A stretch of 64,000 bases of DNA from Nymphaea colorata (Eukaryota; Streptophyta; Magnoliopsida; Nymphaeales; Nymphaeaceae): contig NC_045140.1 in assembly GCF_008831285.2 (NCBI RefSeq), positions 6,241,528-6,305,527 of the forward strand, written 5' to 3'. Position 1 is the stretch's first letter, and each line of letters opens with the position of its first letter. The notes below the pieces were generated by a model, which was not told the DNA's origin, did no database searches, and saw only the letters and a program-made list of their open reading frames with translations. A program made the position numbers and the translations under genes. Positions 1 to 10,489 of the stretch are shown here, one piece after another.

Positions 1-1140
1 CAACATACATATAAGATTTCGTTGTTATTATTATTGTATATAAGAAGGAAAAGTTTTTGAAAAGGGATAGGGATTGTAGACTACCAAGCATGATTCCAAT
101 ATTGAGTTATTACTTGGTTTGTGGTCTTAATGAAGTTGGTAAATAGAAAGTTCGTGAGAGGAGAATATTAAAAGAATACAAGAGATAAAACATTCTTATG
201 AAAAGAAAGAGAGAGAGATAGAGAAAGACATGCATATATGTGTACATGCCATCACGTATACACATATATGAAAGCTTAAGAGAAAAAGACATATTAATTT
301 GAAGAGAAAGAAGAGATGTTTTAGAGGAAAAAAAATATATATACGTATATATGGGTATGTATAAAAAATTTTGTAAGTGGAGATATTTGTCTTGAAAAGA
401 GATAAAATATTTAAAAAAGAGGAAATTGAAAAGAGATAAAATATTTAAAAAGGAGGAAATAGAGCATATATGCATACACATTCATGCATATATGAAAATT
501 TACAAAATGAAAAGTGAAAGCATAGAGAGAGAAAGATGGAGGGATCATCACGTGTGCATAGTTGTATATAATATGTATATACATACGTGCCTTCACAAGA
601 TTAGAAATCAAGGAATAACTTAAGACTACCAACTTCAAGTTTAATGTGGGCCGGAGGGGAGCTTGGACTCATGCAAGAGCTTAAGCTAAGTCTCCAAGGC
701 CGCATTAGAAAGATTTCTTTTGAAAATGTTTTGAAAAATATGATTTATATAAAAACATAGAATATTATGATTTATTTTGTCACAAGGGATATATTTCTTC
801 CACCGTTGGGTATGAAAGAAAACAAATCATACAATAAGATACTCATTAGGGTTCCTAATAGGATGACTAAAAGGAAACTAATGCAAAATGTCATGCAAAT
901 GCATATTAACATGCACATATTCGTGAAGGTTTCCTCGAGTTGGACAAGTCCCAACCTCAAAAATCAATATGAAGATAAAGAATCCCCAAACCACACTCTC
1001 ATTCTCATCATACATTTACATATAGACGAAAAACCAAACTATTATGCATGGGTGATACATGGACAATATTCAAGGAAGGAAATAAAGAGAGAGAGAGAGA
1101 GATGATGATAGGAATAGAAAGATTCGACTAGGAAGGAGAG
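1..1140. other. AT- and purine-rich intergenic DNA, no gene seen
   Basis: The stretch is rich in GA runs and ATATAT motifs. Short open frames on both strands have no recognisable domain and no splice-site structure linking them. Apart from a 34-bp tandem duplication I see nothing functional. Confidence 0.6.
392..459. repeat. 34-bp tandem duplication
   Basis: Two adjacent copies of a 34-bp unit starting TTGAAAAGAGATAAAATA begin at 392 and 426 and differ by about one base. Confidence 0.85.
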
Positions 1141-1144
1141 CATA

Positions 1145-1470
1145 ATATAATTATGAAATAAAGAATTATTTCATCTTTTCATGCTCCTGGTGCACTTGAG
1201 CATAGTCTCTTGTCTCTAAGAAGAGATTGAGTGTTATCTCCTTTGGCCATGACGAGATAAAGATGAGAAGAAAATGAAGAAAGGAAGACAATGCTACATT
1301 CAATAAGAGGGAAAACATGATTCAATCATGAAATGAAAGATTATCTCATATTTCCATGCTCCCGGTGCACTTCAACATAGTCTCTTGTCTCTAAAAAGAG
1401 GTTGAGTGCTATCTCATTTGGCCATGAGGAGATGAAGAAGAGAGGAAAATGAATAAAGAAAGAGTTGAGA
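1145..1470. repeat. Diverged 175-bp tandem duplication
   Basis: Two copies share landmarks such as CATGCTCC(T/C)GGTGCACTT (1180 and 1355), CATAGTCTCTTGTCTCTAA and TTGGCCATGA, all offset by about 175 bp. The copies are perhaps 80 percent alike, so this is an old duplication. No coding capacity is seen. Confidence 0.8.
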
Positions 1471-1764
1471 TATTGATTACATACCTCTAGTAAGAATAGC
1501 TTTTGGAAAAATGAACACCCTAAATTGAATAATCCCTTTCAGTGAAGCTGCAAGATGATGCCTCCAAGAAGGTTGTGGCTTGCTCTAAGTTAAAGATGAG
1601 TAAAAAGAGGAAGAGAGAGAGAGAGAGAGCTCAAGAGAAACTCTAAGTTTTCAAGCGAGAATACATTAGAGTTTCTCCCAAGGGCCAATCTTGCCTAAGA
1701 GGGGGAAGTGAAGGTTTTTATAGAGTATTTTGGAACCAAAACCCTAAATTTGAATTTTTTGACC
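1471..1764. other. Intergenic DNA, no gene seen
   Basis: Contains a short GA microsatellite near 1613-1630 and no coherent reading frame. Confidence 0.5.
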
Positions 1765-2220
1765 TAAAAAGACTAAAATCACCGTCTAAAAGAATACTTT
1801 TTGTCAAAAGGAATGACAAATGAGTCATATCCACCCAAAAAGACTAAAATAACCATCTAAAATGAGATTTTTTGTCAAAAGGAAGGACAAATTGGTCTTG
1901 TCCACCCAAAAAGACTAAAATCACCCTCTAAAAGGAGACTTTTTATAAAAAAAAGGCAAATTAGTCTTGTCCAGCTAAAAAGACTAACATAACTCTTTAA
2001 ATGGATACTTTTTATCAAAAGGAAGGGCAAATTGGTCTTGTCCACGCAAAAAAGACTAAAATTGCTCTTTAAAAGGAGGTTCTTTGTAAAAAAAGAGGGG
2101 CAAATGTGTCTTGTTTAGCAAAAAGACCAAAAGGGGTAAATGAGTCTTGTTTACCAAAAAGACCAAAATCACCATCTAAAAAAAGGCATTTTTGTTAAAA
2201 GGAAAGGCAAATGAGTCTCA
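1765..2220. repeat. Minisatellite with a unit of about 71 bp, about six copies
   Basis: The landmark GACTAAAAT or GACCAAAA recurs at 1771, 1842, 1913, 1982, 2054, 2125 and 2161, so the spacing is 71, 71, 69, 72, 71 and then a half unit of 36. Each unit has the order AAAAAGACTAAAAT, CTCTAAAAGGAGA, TTTTTGTCAAAAGG, CAAATTGGTCTTGTCCA. Units differ by substitutions and small indels. Confidence 0.9.
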
Positions 2221-2854
2221 AATGCTTGATTTGGATTTGAACTTGAGTTTTTGGATCTAATTTGGATTTGGATTGTGGCTTTGGACCAATTTAAATCTAA
2301 AAATTGGGTTTTGTGTATTTAATAAAAAAGAACATTCTTTTTGAAAAAATTTGGAGTGATTACAAGTAGCAACTCCTAGCGGTGCATCTATAGCAACATT
2401 CTGTTGAATGCCCCATCAAAGAGATGATCCTCAAATGCACACATATGTTCCTCAGAAATTTAGTTAAATAGAAGAGGGGAAGAAGGTAACCAAAGAAAAA
2501 ACTCATATTTCACCAAAGTGAAAAGATTGTTATGGTGTGAAAGAACGAGAGTATTTCTTTCATAGAAAATGGATTGAAAGAAAGTATTGGGGAGGATACA
2601 CACCTTGAAGGCGAGGCCGGCCGTTTGTTCTTGTGTTTCACTTTTATTTTTGAAAAACACTTGAGGATGAATGAGTCATTTTGTTGGTTATTATTATTAT
2701 TATTATTATTATTATATGGGTATCTTAGGTAGAGCTTTGGCCCTCCTCTAGTCCAAATAGGACTCGTCCTATTTACCTATTTACCCAGATGCATTGTAAA
2801 ATGATTAGTTTTCTATTTTTTAATAAAGATGATAAAAGAAACAAGGAGGACCAT
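2221..2854. other. Intergenic DNA with GGATTTGG-rich segment and (TTA)n
   Basis: Positions 2228-2300 carry the degenerate GGATTTGGATT pattern also seen at 6.8-7.6 kb. A (TTA)n microsatellite occupies 2688-2715. No gene is seen. Confidence 0.6.
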
Positions 2855-3115
2855 AAGGGTGGGCGTTGGGCTGGGCCACTGGCATGGACCCGGTACCCGG
2901 CCCGGTACGGGCCTGGGCCCGATGGGCCAGCTTGGATCAGCCCGACGAGGGCCCGAGCTGGCTCGATTCAATTTTAAAATTATTTTTTATTAATAATAAT
3001 ATATTCTTTATTATTTTAAAAATAAATTTTTATTATAACTGGCACAACCCAAACCCAACTTTCGGACATCAAGTTGGCCCGAACCCAACTCTTATTGGGC
3101 CCCGCTAGTAAAGTG
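2855..3115. mobile_element. hAT-like MITE relic (GGGTGGGC... type)
   Basis: GC-rich ends (GGGTGGGCGTTGGGCTGGGC on the left, TTGGCCCGAACCCAAC on the right) flank an AT-rich centre. The same architecture recurs at 37.15 kb, where an 8-bp target duplication is visible. I could not define an exact target duplication here, so the boundaries are approximate. Confidence 0.4.
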
Positions 3116-3124
3116 ATGGGTTTG

Positions 3125-3205
3125 ATGGTTTCGTGATTTGAGACCATTGAAAATTTCAAATCTATGAATTTTAAGCGGGGTGCTTATCCATTGGACTACA
3201 TCCGC
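3125..3205 (-). other. tRNA-like relic or SINE head
   Basis: On the minus strand the sequence starts GCGGATGTAGTCCAATGGAT, which resembles the acceptor strand and D arm of a tRNA-Arg. It contains a good box A (TAGTCCAATGG). About 45 bp on there is a degenerate box B (GGTCTCAAATC against GGTTCGAATC). The acceptor stem does not close and no convincing anticodon stem forms, so this is not a functional tRNA gene. Confidence 0.35.
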
Positions 3206-3825
3206 TTTTTCACCTAGTAGTAAAAATAAAAATCTGACGTTTGTTTACAATATAGGAAAAAAATCTTGGTTGGCTAAATTCCAAAGTTTCTTAAGAAAGT
3301 AGTTGTGAAAAATAAAAATAGAAAAAAGTTACAGGAAAAGAGTTAACATTAAAACGAAATTAATCAACTTAGTTAATGAAATAGTAATTTTTCAAGCACT
3401 CTTTGAGGCCTCCCATCGTTTGCAATGCTTTCTGGCGCTTCTACCCTTTTCCGGTGGGCCAACTCATTCGAGTGGCTGGCGGCTGAGAGGCGTGTAAAAT
3501 CCTTGTGGTTTGGTTCACTCTCTTTTCATTATTTCATTTGCTTTCCATTTCGAGGGCATTTCTCGTGCTTATAAATTACATAAGCATCAGGAAATGGAAG
3601 CGCAGCTCAACTCCACGAGAAATGGCAGCGACGAATTTATCAGGGCCGTTCATTCTACCAGGAAGAGGACGAAGAAGGACGCTTGGTAACAATGGACTTC
3701 TCTGGCTTCCGTGCAATTTCAGTGTTCCATCTGCCAAAACGAGTGGCCATTAATCCCCTTCTCTCTCGGGAACAATTTCTACAAGGAAATTCTCTTCTTC
3801 TGAAAGTGTCTCCATTCTCTATGGT
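3206..3825 (+). other. Upstream region of the glycosyltransferase gene
   Basis: AT-rich to about 3390, then more mixed sequence up to the TATA box at 3826. Open frames here on both strands lack recognisable domains. Confidence 0.5.
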
Positions 3826-3832
3826 TATAAAT
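3826..3832 (+). promoter_or_regulatory. Probable TATA box of the UGT gene
   Basis: TATAAAT lies 121-127 bp upstream of the UGT start codon. This allows a 5' leader of about 95 nt in which I see no earlier ATG. Confidence 0.6.
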
Positions 3833-3952
3833 TTCAGAGAGTAGTCAAGCTTTCCGAAGCAAATTAGTGGGAAAGGAGGAACGTCCTGGGGACAGCAAGA
3901 GGAAGCAGCGTCGAAGAATAGAAAGGGAATCAGGGAAGAGAAAGAAGGAGGC

Positions 3953-5425
3953 ATGAAGAAGCCTCACTTCCTCCTGGTGTCCTTCCCAGCTCAGGGCCAT
4001 ATAAATCCGACACTGCAATTGGCCAAGATCCTCGTCCGCCTCGGCGCCGCTGCAACTTTCGTTACGCCCCCTAAGGCCTACAGCCGCATCTCCTCCTCCT
4101 TCTCCATTACCACAACCACCACCACCATCACTAGTGGGATCTCCTTTGCAACCATCTCCGATGGTACAGAGTCCGGCTCTGGTGTTGACTCCAGCGACCC
4201 CATGTACCCAGCACAGTTCGAGAGCCATGGCCCCAGCTCGCTCGCCGCCCTCGTCCGCTCTTTCGCCGACTCCGGCCGCTCGGTTTCTTGCATCGTATAC
4301 AATTTCCTCCTTCCGTGGGTCGCCGACGTCGCCGTCGACCTGGGTGTGCCATCGGCCCTACTGTGGATACAACCTTCCGCGGTGCTTGCCGTCTACTATC
4401 ATTTTATCGTGAAATCTCCGCACCTGTTCACCGACCTCTCCCAAAAGATCCAGCTCCCAGGGCTTCCTCCCTTGGCGGCAGAGGAGCTTCCTTCTTTCGT
4501 GTTGCCAGACAATCCTTTTCCTCTGTCAGTTCCCATATTTTGCTCCATGTTCCGTGCCGTCGAGGAATCAAAATCCAAGTGGGTGCTTGTGAATTCCTTC
4601 GACGCACTGGAAGAGTGCGTCGTGTCATCGCTGAAAGAAGTTAACCTTGATGTCATTGGAGTCGGGCCGTTGATCCCGTCGGCTTTCCTCGACAAGAAAA
4701 GAAGCTCGGACCAGGACATGGCATTCGGTGGCGACTTACACAGCCCCATTTCCGGCTGCAACGTCATGCACTGGTTGGACTTGAAGGAAGCTGGCTCAGT
4801 TCTTTATGCCTCATTTGGTACTCTAGCCATGCTATCACCGGTGCAAGTGGACGAGATTGCGGCAGGTCTCTTGGAATCCGGCCATTACTTCATATGGGTA
4901 GTCCGGTTGCCTGAAAACTATGGCGGTTTTCCGGCCGGTTTCGACGAGGCGGTGAAGAAGAGAGGTCTTTTGGTGAAATGGTGTCGACAAGTGGAGGTCT
5001 TGGCTCACCCCTCGGTGGGTTGCTTCGTCACTCATTCCGGCTGGAACTCCACACTGGAGGGATTGGTTAATGGAAAGCCGATGGTGTGCGTGCCCCAATG
5101 GAGCGATCAACCAACGAACGCCAAGCTCGTGGAGCAGGTGTGGAGAATTGGAGTACGTGCCAGGAAGAACCAGGAAGGGGTGGTGGGCAGGGAGGAGCTC
5201 AAGAGGTGTGTGAATGTAGTGATGGGAGAAGAGAGCGGGAAGGAGATGAGGAAGAAAGCACTAAGGTGGAGGGAGTTAGCTGTGGAGGCCGCAACCGCCG
5301 ACGGCGGAACTTCGGACCGGAATATTCGCACGATCATCGGCTATTTCAAGCCGGAGAAGGAAGACGACGAGAAGAGCATAGAACAAGAGCCGGATATCGC
5401 CCGCCTTGAACTGGCAGTTGCGTGA
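3953..5425 (+). CDS. UDP-glycosyltransferase, family 1, UGT75-like
   Basis: A single-exon gene of 490 residues, the usual length for plant family-1 glycosyltransferases. These enzymes are cytosolic and transfer a sugar, usually glucose from UDP-glucose, to a small-molecule acceptor. The N-terminus PHFLLVSFPAQGHINP carries the family catalytic His at residue 16. The PSPG donor-binding box spans W343 to Q386, starts WCRQVEVLAHP and ends PQWSDQ; the terminal Gln is the residue typical of glucose users. The motifs SIVYNFLLPW-like and VPSALLWIQP, and the C-terminal order of motifs, resemble group L (UGT75), which includes hormone, flavonoid and crocetin glucosyltransferases; the acceptor here cannot be deduced. 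Oddity: the near-invariant HCGWNS of the PSPG box reads HSGWNS (Ser362). The start is the first ATG after a TATA box. No frame damage is seen, so it is probably functional. Confidence 0.95.
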   Translation: MKKPHFLLVSFPAQGHINPTLQLAKILVRLGAAATFVTPPKAYSRISSSFSITTTTTTITSGISFATISDGTESGSGVDSSDPMYPAQFESHGPSSLAALVRSFADSGRSVSCIVYNFLLPWVADVAVDLGVPSALLWIQPSAVLAVYYHFIVKSPHLFTDLSQKIQLPGLPPLAAEELPSFVLPDNPFPLSVPIFCSMFRAVEESKSKWVLVNSFDALEECVVSSLKEVNLDVIGVGPLIPSAFLDKKRSSDQDMAFGGDLHSPISGCNVMHWLDLKEAGSVLYASFGTLAMLSPVQVDEIAAGLLESGHYFIWVVRLPENYGGFPAGFDEAVKKRGLLVKWCRQVEVLAHPSVGCFVTHSGWNSTLEGLVNGKPMVCVPQWSDQPTNAKLVEQVWRIGVRARKNQEGVVGREELKRCVNVVMGEESGKEMRKKALRWRELAVEAATADGGTSDRNIRTIIGYFKPEKEDDEKSIEQEPDIARLELAVA

Positions 5426-5632
5426 TCCATCCGGTGTTGGTACTGGCCGTCGATATCTGCAAGTTCAACAGGATGGATGGCCTTCATTTCGGCTCATGGT
5501 AGAACTAGGAGCCAAATATTGTTCGCGTTTTATTTTATGTAAATTCACTAATTAAATATCATCATCCTTTCATACTTCTCTTTATCTTCATATCTTGTCC
5601 AGATAGCATTTTTGTGATGAGCCCGTTGGATA

Positions 5633-5634
<2 letters not shown>
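5426..5634 (+). other. 3' flank of the UGT gene
   Basis: Short downstream region running into a TA microsatellite. No clear polyadenylation signal could be chosen. Confidence 0.4.

Positions 5635-5723
<89 letters not shown>
5635..5723. repeat. (AT)n microsatellite, about 44 units
   Basis: An uninterrupted AT dinucleotide run. The Tyr-Ile repeat reading frames across it are artefacts. Confidence 0.98.
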
Positions 5724-5728
<5 letters not shown>

Positions 5729-6609
5729 GTGAATAGTGACATTGATACAATTAAGGTTTTAACTTTTCAATTCTTTCTAAAATAAACTTGGGACGCTTTA
5801 AATTTAACGTTATATAAATTTTATAAATATAAAAATAAGTTGCATGGTTATCTTTCAAGAAAAAGAAAGAAAAATACATTTTTGTCGAAATGAACATAAT
5901 CGACCAGAATATCCTTAGGTCAAATCCCATGACGACGACTTGCGCTAAGTCCTTTGCATTTATGTGGAAAAAGCTGCAAGCGATAGTGACTGGAGTCATT
6001 TACGCGGCCGAAGACAAAACGGAGAATCAAGTATGATACCAAAAGTCATTTGGTGCTGTAGAAGGCCGTCCCCAGCAAATTCCGAAGACTTAAGAAGTTT
6101 GCATGTAATTTGAATGCTTTATTTTCGAAAGTAAGTGAGAATCACGCACAGGGGGTCGATCAAGAGTGGCAGGGGCCACGGCAGCCCTTATATTTTGAAA
6201 AATAAAAATTTTATTTATTAATATTTTAAAAAACTTTTAGTTCAGGCTAAGTTTGCATCCAAAAAATTTTTAGTTGTGCAATGTACTAATTAGTTTGCAT
6301 CCAAAAAATGAGTAGCTTTGGCTCGACTCAGTAAACTCGTAAACTCTTCTCAAGTTGGAATTCAAGCCAACTCTTTTTACAAATGTCTCAAGTTTGGGTT
6401 TTTTACAAAGACTAGTTTGTTTAACTGAACCGAGTTTGAGTTCACTAAATTCGACTCGATAAAAGCTCGACTGAGATGATTGGATGTTGTAGCTGCATTT
6501 TTTGTTTGAACTTTGGATGGTGCTATCTTGATAGTATTGAGAACTATTGATCTTGAGATTAGTGGTGCCATTGTGGAGGCCAAGTGAACAGTTTTTTTCT
6601 CCCCTTATC
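5724..6609. other. Intergenic DNA with a CTCGACTCG-type hAT relic
   Basis: Positions about 6235-6475 contain GGCTCGACTCAGTAAACTCG, GAGTTTGAGTTCACTAAA and GATAAAAGCTCGACT. A similar CTCGACTCG pattern lies at 31.19-31.64 kb. No gene is seen. Confidence 0.4.
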
Positions 6610-6614
6610 CCTTC

Positions 6615-6661
<47 letters not shown>

Positions 6662-6682
6662 TTTAAAGTTCAACGAAAACTG

Positions 6683-6745
<63 letters not shown>
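6610..6745. repeat. Compound microsatellite (CT)n-(CA)n ... (TA)n
   Basis: A CT run to about 6646 is followed by a CA run to 6661, a short unique spacer, then TA from 6685 to 6745. Confidence 0.95.
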
Positions 6746-6749
<4 letters not shown>

Positions 6750-6829
6750 TGAGCTCTATATTTAAAAATTCTTTTCTGGGAATTCAGAAAGTATCTTTTG
6801 ATTTTGGATTTCAAGCCTATATTTAGATC

Positions 6830-7600
6830 TACCTTTTAGATCTGCTTTTTAGATTTGGATTTGGAAGGATCTGTGCTTGAGCTTGGATCACATGATTCAC
6901 ATGAGCTTGACTTTGGATCTTAGATCCAGGGTTTGAAGTGATTCTAAAATGGTATTGGTTCTTTGGATCTCGATCAAATATGGTCCAAGACTTGAAATGG
7001 ATCTTGGTTGTTGTAATATGGATAGAAAATCAGTCCCAAGTTTTGAAATTGGGATTTGATTTAGATTTGGATTTTGGATCCAAAACTCAATTTAGGTTCT
7101 AGTTTTTGGATCTTGGGATCAGACGTGGAACTAGTTTTGAATTTAGAATAGAGATTTAGATCTATAATTCAAATTTGGATTTATATTTGAGTCTAAAGTT
7201 CAAATTCTAATCTAGTTTTCAGTCTAGAGTCCAGATTTGTATCTAGTTTTGAGTCTGGAGTCCAACGTGGATATAACTTTGAATCTAGAGTCCACATTCG
7301 GATTTAATTTTGGATCTAGAGGCCATATTTGGATCTAGTTTTGGGACCACTACGTTGGTTAAGGAATTTGGATCTAGGGTTTGGACGTGAATCCAATTTT
7401 GTATTTTGCTGTTTAGGTATGCGTCTTGATTTAGATCTAGAATATGGATTTGGACCTATATTTGGATATAGAGTCTAAGTCTTGCATTAAGGCTTTGACT
7501 TGGATGTAAAGTGAGATCTTAGCCTGGATCTTCATTTTCAAGGCATGGAAATTGATCCAATCTTCGATTTAGGCGTTGGAGTTGGTCCCAGATTTGAATA
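6830..7600. repeat. Degenerate GGATCTAG-rich minisatellite
   Basis: The most regular part, about 7205-7345, repeats a unit of roughly 31 bp with the order TCTAGTTTTGAGTCTAG then AGTCCAGATTTGGA. The flanks keep the words TTGGATCT and GATTTGGAT with lost periodicity. The same words in inverse orientation fill 46.2-46.76 kb. No coding frame is present. Confidence 0.75.
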
Positions 7601-8229
7601 TAGGGTTTGGAAATGGTCACATTAACCAGTAAATGAAGCCTTGTTTACTTTGCTAACTTTGCATATAAACTTTAAATAGGGAAAACTCACATGTTGAAAA
7701 AAAAAATTGAGAAATGAAAAACAATGTTTAACTTCTTATGAAAAACAATGAAAATACAAAATCATTAGCACATCATATGGTTATGTTCTAACTTCCAAGC
7801 ACATTGCCCGTTACCCTTCATATTTCCATTTACAGGGTCCATTTCAGCTTAGTTGATTTTGAAAAATGTGATGTGCCAAGGAGAAATTGAGAAACTTTTT
7901 AGTCAAACTTGGCACCCTTTAAAACTAAGCCTATTCTACATCCCGGCATGGTCAAACTACCTACTAAGCCTATTCTATATCCCTCTAATGAGAAATTGTA
8001 TTGCCAATCTATAAGTACATATTTTTTTCCTCTGTCTAGTTTGTTTTCTTCAAATTAAATATTTTTTTCCTCTGTCTAGTTTGTTTTCTTCAAATTAAGA
8101 TTACCAACTGTTAAAGGCGTCATGAAAGGTTGGACCTCGTATGAACGGATAGATCTCTTTCACTTGAAATTTTTTTAACACCCAATTAGAAATTTGCTGC
8201 TTTGCATAACTCCTCATTTCTATAACCAA
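7601..8229. other. Intergenic DNA, no gene seen
   Basis: Apart from a 40-bp tandem duplication (8019-8098) I see nothing recognisable. Confidence 0.5.
8019..8098. repeat. Perfect 40-bp tandem duplication
   Basis: The unit beginning ATATTTTTTTCCTCTGTC occurs at 8019-8058 and again at 8059-8098 with no difference, so the duplication is recent. Confidence 0.95.
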
Positions 8230-8240
8230 AAGATGGAGTT

Positions 8241-8830
8241 ATGGGAAAGGGGTGTGAACAAAGATACGCAGTGGTACATGTGAAATTGTTGTTGAAGAGC
8301 TTGGATGACATTGATGCAATAGGTAAATATGATGAAATTGAGCATACCATTTATGAATTGTATGTTGAGTACAAAAGTATGTATATGCATGCATCTAGTA
8401 GTAATAGCAGCAGCATCTGCACAGTAAGTAATGGCTTAAGTCATCTGTCCACAATTAAAGTCTTGAAGATACAATCAACTAATGATTTCAGTCAATATTA
8501 TTTGGGTTCTTGTTCTGCTCAAGTAGCTATGATAGATCTAGTTATATATTTGAGAGAAAGACTATATGAAGTCTCATCTAATGAAGACTTCAACATACTA
8601 TCTTCGTGGAAAGCAAATGAAGAAAAATATAATGTCTTATCCAATATGACTTGTGATATATTAACAATTCCTGTATCCACAATTACTTTAGAGTCTCCAT
8701 TTAGTACAACAAAAAGAGTTGCTAGTGATTATTGTTGCTCAAGTGCCCCTCAAACTATTGACCTCAAACTATTGACCCATTAGTTTGTACACAAAGTTGG
8801 ATTCATAATGAAGACAACCATGCATGTGAA
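8241..8830 (+). pseudogene. hAT transposase fragment, C-terminal dimerisation region
   Basis: The open frame from 8241 to 8783 encodes 180 residues. Its second half matches the hAT C-terminal dimerisation region: DFNILSSWKANEEKY, then LSNMTCDILTIPVST and ESPFSTTKRV, in the family order (D-hydrophobic-L-xx-W, Y-xx-LS-xx-A-xDIL-xIPVS, ESxFS). The N-terminal catalytic part is absent upstream. The frame ends at 8783 because CTCAAACTATTGAC is duplicated in tandem (8749-8762 and 8763-8776), a 14-bp frameshift. Ignoring the extra copy, the sequence continues with PLVCTQSWI, the expected end of the domain. It is therefore a dead fragment. The ATG at 8241 is only the first in-frame ATG and probably not a true start. 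Confidence 0.85.
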
Positions 8831-9267
8831 AGGTAAATTGTTCAATGATATATTGGTTATTTTCATTTTTTTTTATAACATAATAATAGAAGGTTCTGAT
8901 ACATGATTGTGAAATTTTTTACATTTCATTGGATGGAGAGGAATCTTCTTCTGAAAAATGAGGTTTTTGATGCATGCTTGTGATTCATTATGGTAAACTA
9001 TTTTGTGGTGTTTTGTCTTGATGCAGTTTGCAAACTAACTACTGCTAGTGTTTTGCAAGTCCTTCACGATTGAATGAGAATGGAGCAATAGATTGAGACG
9101 ATGCTTATTGCTGGAGTTTAGAATCTAATATTCTTCAGGTTTATTGATGGGAACAATATTTGTTTATTGATGTTGGAAATGCTTGTGACAGTTAAAAACT
9201 CTCTGATGTATTTAATTAGTCTTAGACAAGATTAATGTTATGACTCAGTTTTTTTCTTTTGTAATAG

Positions 9268-9330
<63 letters not shown>

Positions 9331-10019
9331 ATTCTCATTTGTCAATATCTTTGTTTTGTTTGTGAATTTTATTTTATTCAATAAGAAAACTGATTTTTTT
9401 ATTAGCATTGATTATATATTGGTTTCAGAATGCCCATGTTAATAAGCTAGGCCAAGCCAAAAGATTTCCCTGTGGATGGCACTAGATATCTAGGACCATA
9501 GATCGTTGAGGGCTTCTGATGTGGTGATTCGAGTGACCGAGCAACTAATGTAGTGGTTGCAATGACTTTGCTAACATCAACATGCATCTATCAAGATTTC
9601 AACTACGGTTCATTCTTCTCATTTCCTCCTTTTGTAAACTCCCTTTTTATTAATTCATGTAAACAATTTTTTCTCCCTTCACATTTTGTATAGTTTGAGC
9701 TTCATATTGTTTATTTACTCTCAAGGTGTTCTAGCTAATGCTAGAAAATTTTGCAACCAATGTTGATGGAGGAAACTTCATAGTTAGAGTTGTCCTAAAA
9801 CAAGGATCCAAGAAACCTGACATTCCATACTCATGTTTCCAATTTTAAAAGCCTAGGTACCAAAGGAGTTCCGTGATTTAGCTAGGCCGGGTATCGGGCC
9901 ACCGAATCCGGCTCGATACTCAATTAACTTCAAGCCCAGCCCTATCAATCATAGGTTTTTGGTCTCATCTTTTAGATCCTAAAAGGTTTTTCAAATTAAT
10001 CACTTGGATTTATTATCTC

Positions 10020-10054
<35 letters not shown>

Positions 10055-10070
10055 AAGACATCCAACCAAA
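8831..10070. other. Intergenic DNA, no gene seen
   Basis: Contains a (TA)n run at 9270-9326 and a short TA/GA run at 10021-10054. Positions 9880-9950 (GGCCGGGTATCGGGCC, GGCTCGATACTC) look like the end of another hAT-type relic. No gene is seen. Confidence 0.5.
9270..9326. repeat. (TA)n microsatellite
   Basis: Uninterrupted TA run of about 28 units. Confidence 0.97.
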
Positions 10071-10239
10071 TTTCTTGTCAATCTATGATGGTTAAACTAG
10101 CTTTTGTTCCAGTTTTCAGACTTTACCAAATTTTCATGTTTCAGCTTGTTTGCGTAAGTTCAATCCAATTTTAGTATTTAACTTTGATTTATCTTGTGTT
10201 TTCAACATATTCAAGGTTTTGTAACATGCCCTAACTCTA

Positions 10240-10323
<84 letters not shown>

Positions 10324-10489
10324 CTTGTCAATCTATGATGGTCAACCTAGCTTTTGTTCCAGTTTTCAGACTTTACCAAATTTTCATGTTTCAGCTTGTT
10401 TGCGTAAGTTCAATCCAATTTTGGTATTTAAATTTGATTTATCTTGTGTTTTCAACATATTCAAGGTTTTGTAACATGCCCTAACTCTA
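10071..10489. repeat. 169-bp direct repeat flanking a (TA)n tract
   Basis: Copies at 10071-10239 and 10321-10489 begin TTTCTTGTCAATCTATGATG, end CATGCCCTAACTCTA and differ at about four positions. Between them lies a pure TA run (10242-10320). A TA/GA run also precedes copy 1, so the duplication unit was probably TA tract plus 169 bp. Confidence 0.95.

Noticed and set aside
1765-2220. CRISPR-like array
   Set aside because: Units are directly tandem with no unique spacers, and the DNA is a plant nuclear genome.
3125-3205. Functional tRNA-Arg gene
   Set aside because: Box A fits, but the acceptor and anticodon stems do not pair and box B is degenerate.
3655-5410. Long frames opposite to or shifted against the UGT gene
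   Set aside because: GC-rich coding sequence opens shadow frames. None has a domain, while the UGT frame is complete.
5548-5750. Reading frames of 60 or more codons made of Tyr-Ile repeats (also at 6.6, 10.2, 20.0, 55.7 and 60.4 kb)
   Set aside because: They are translations of TA microsatellites with no independent coding support.
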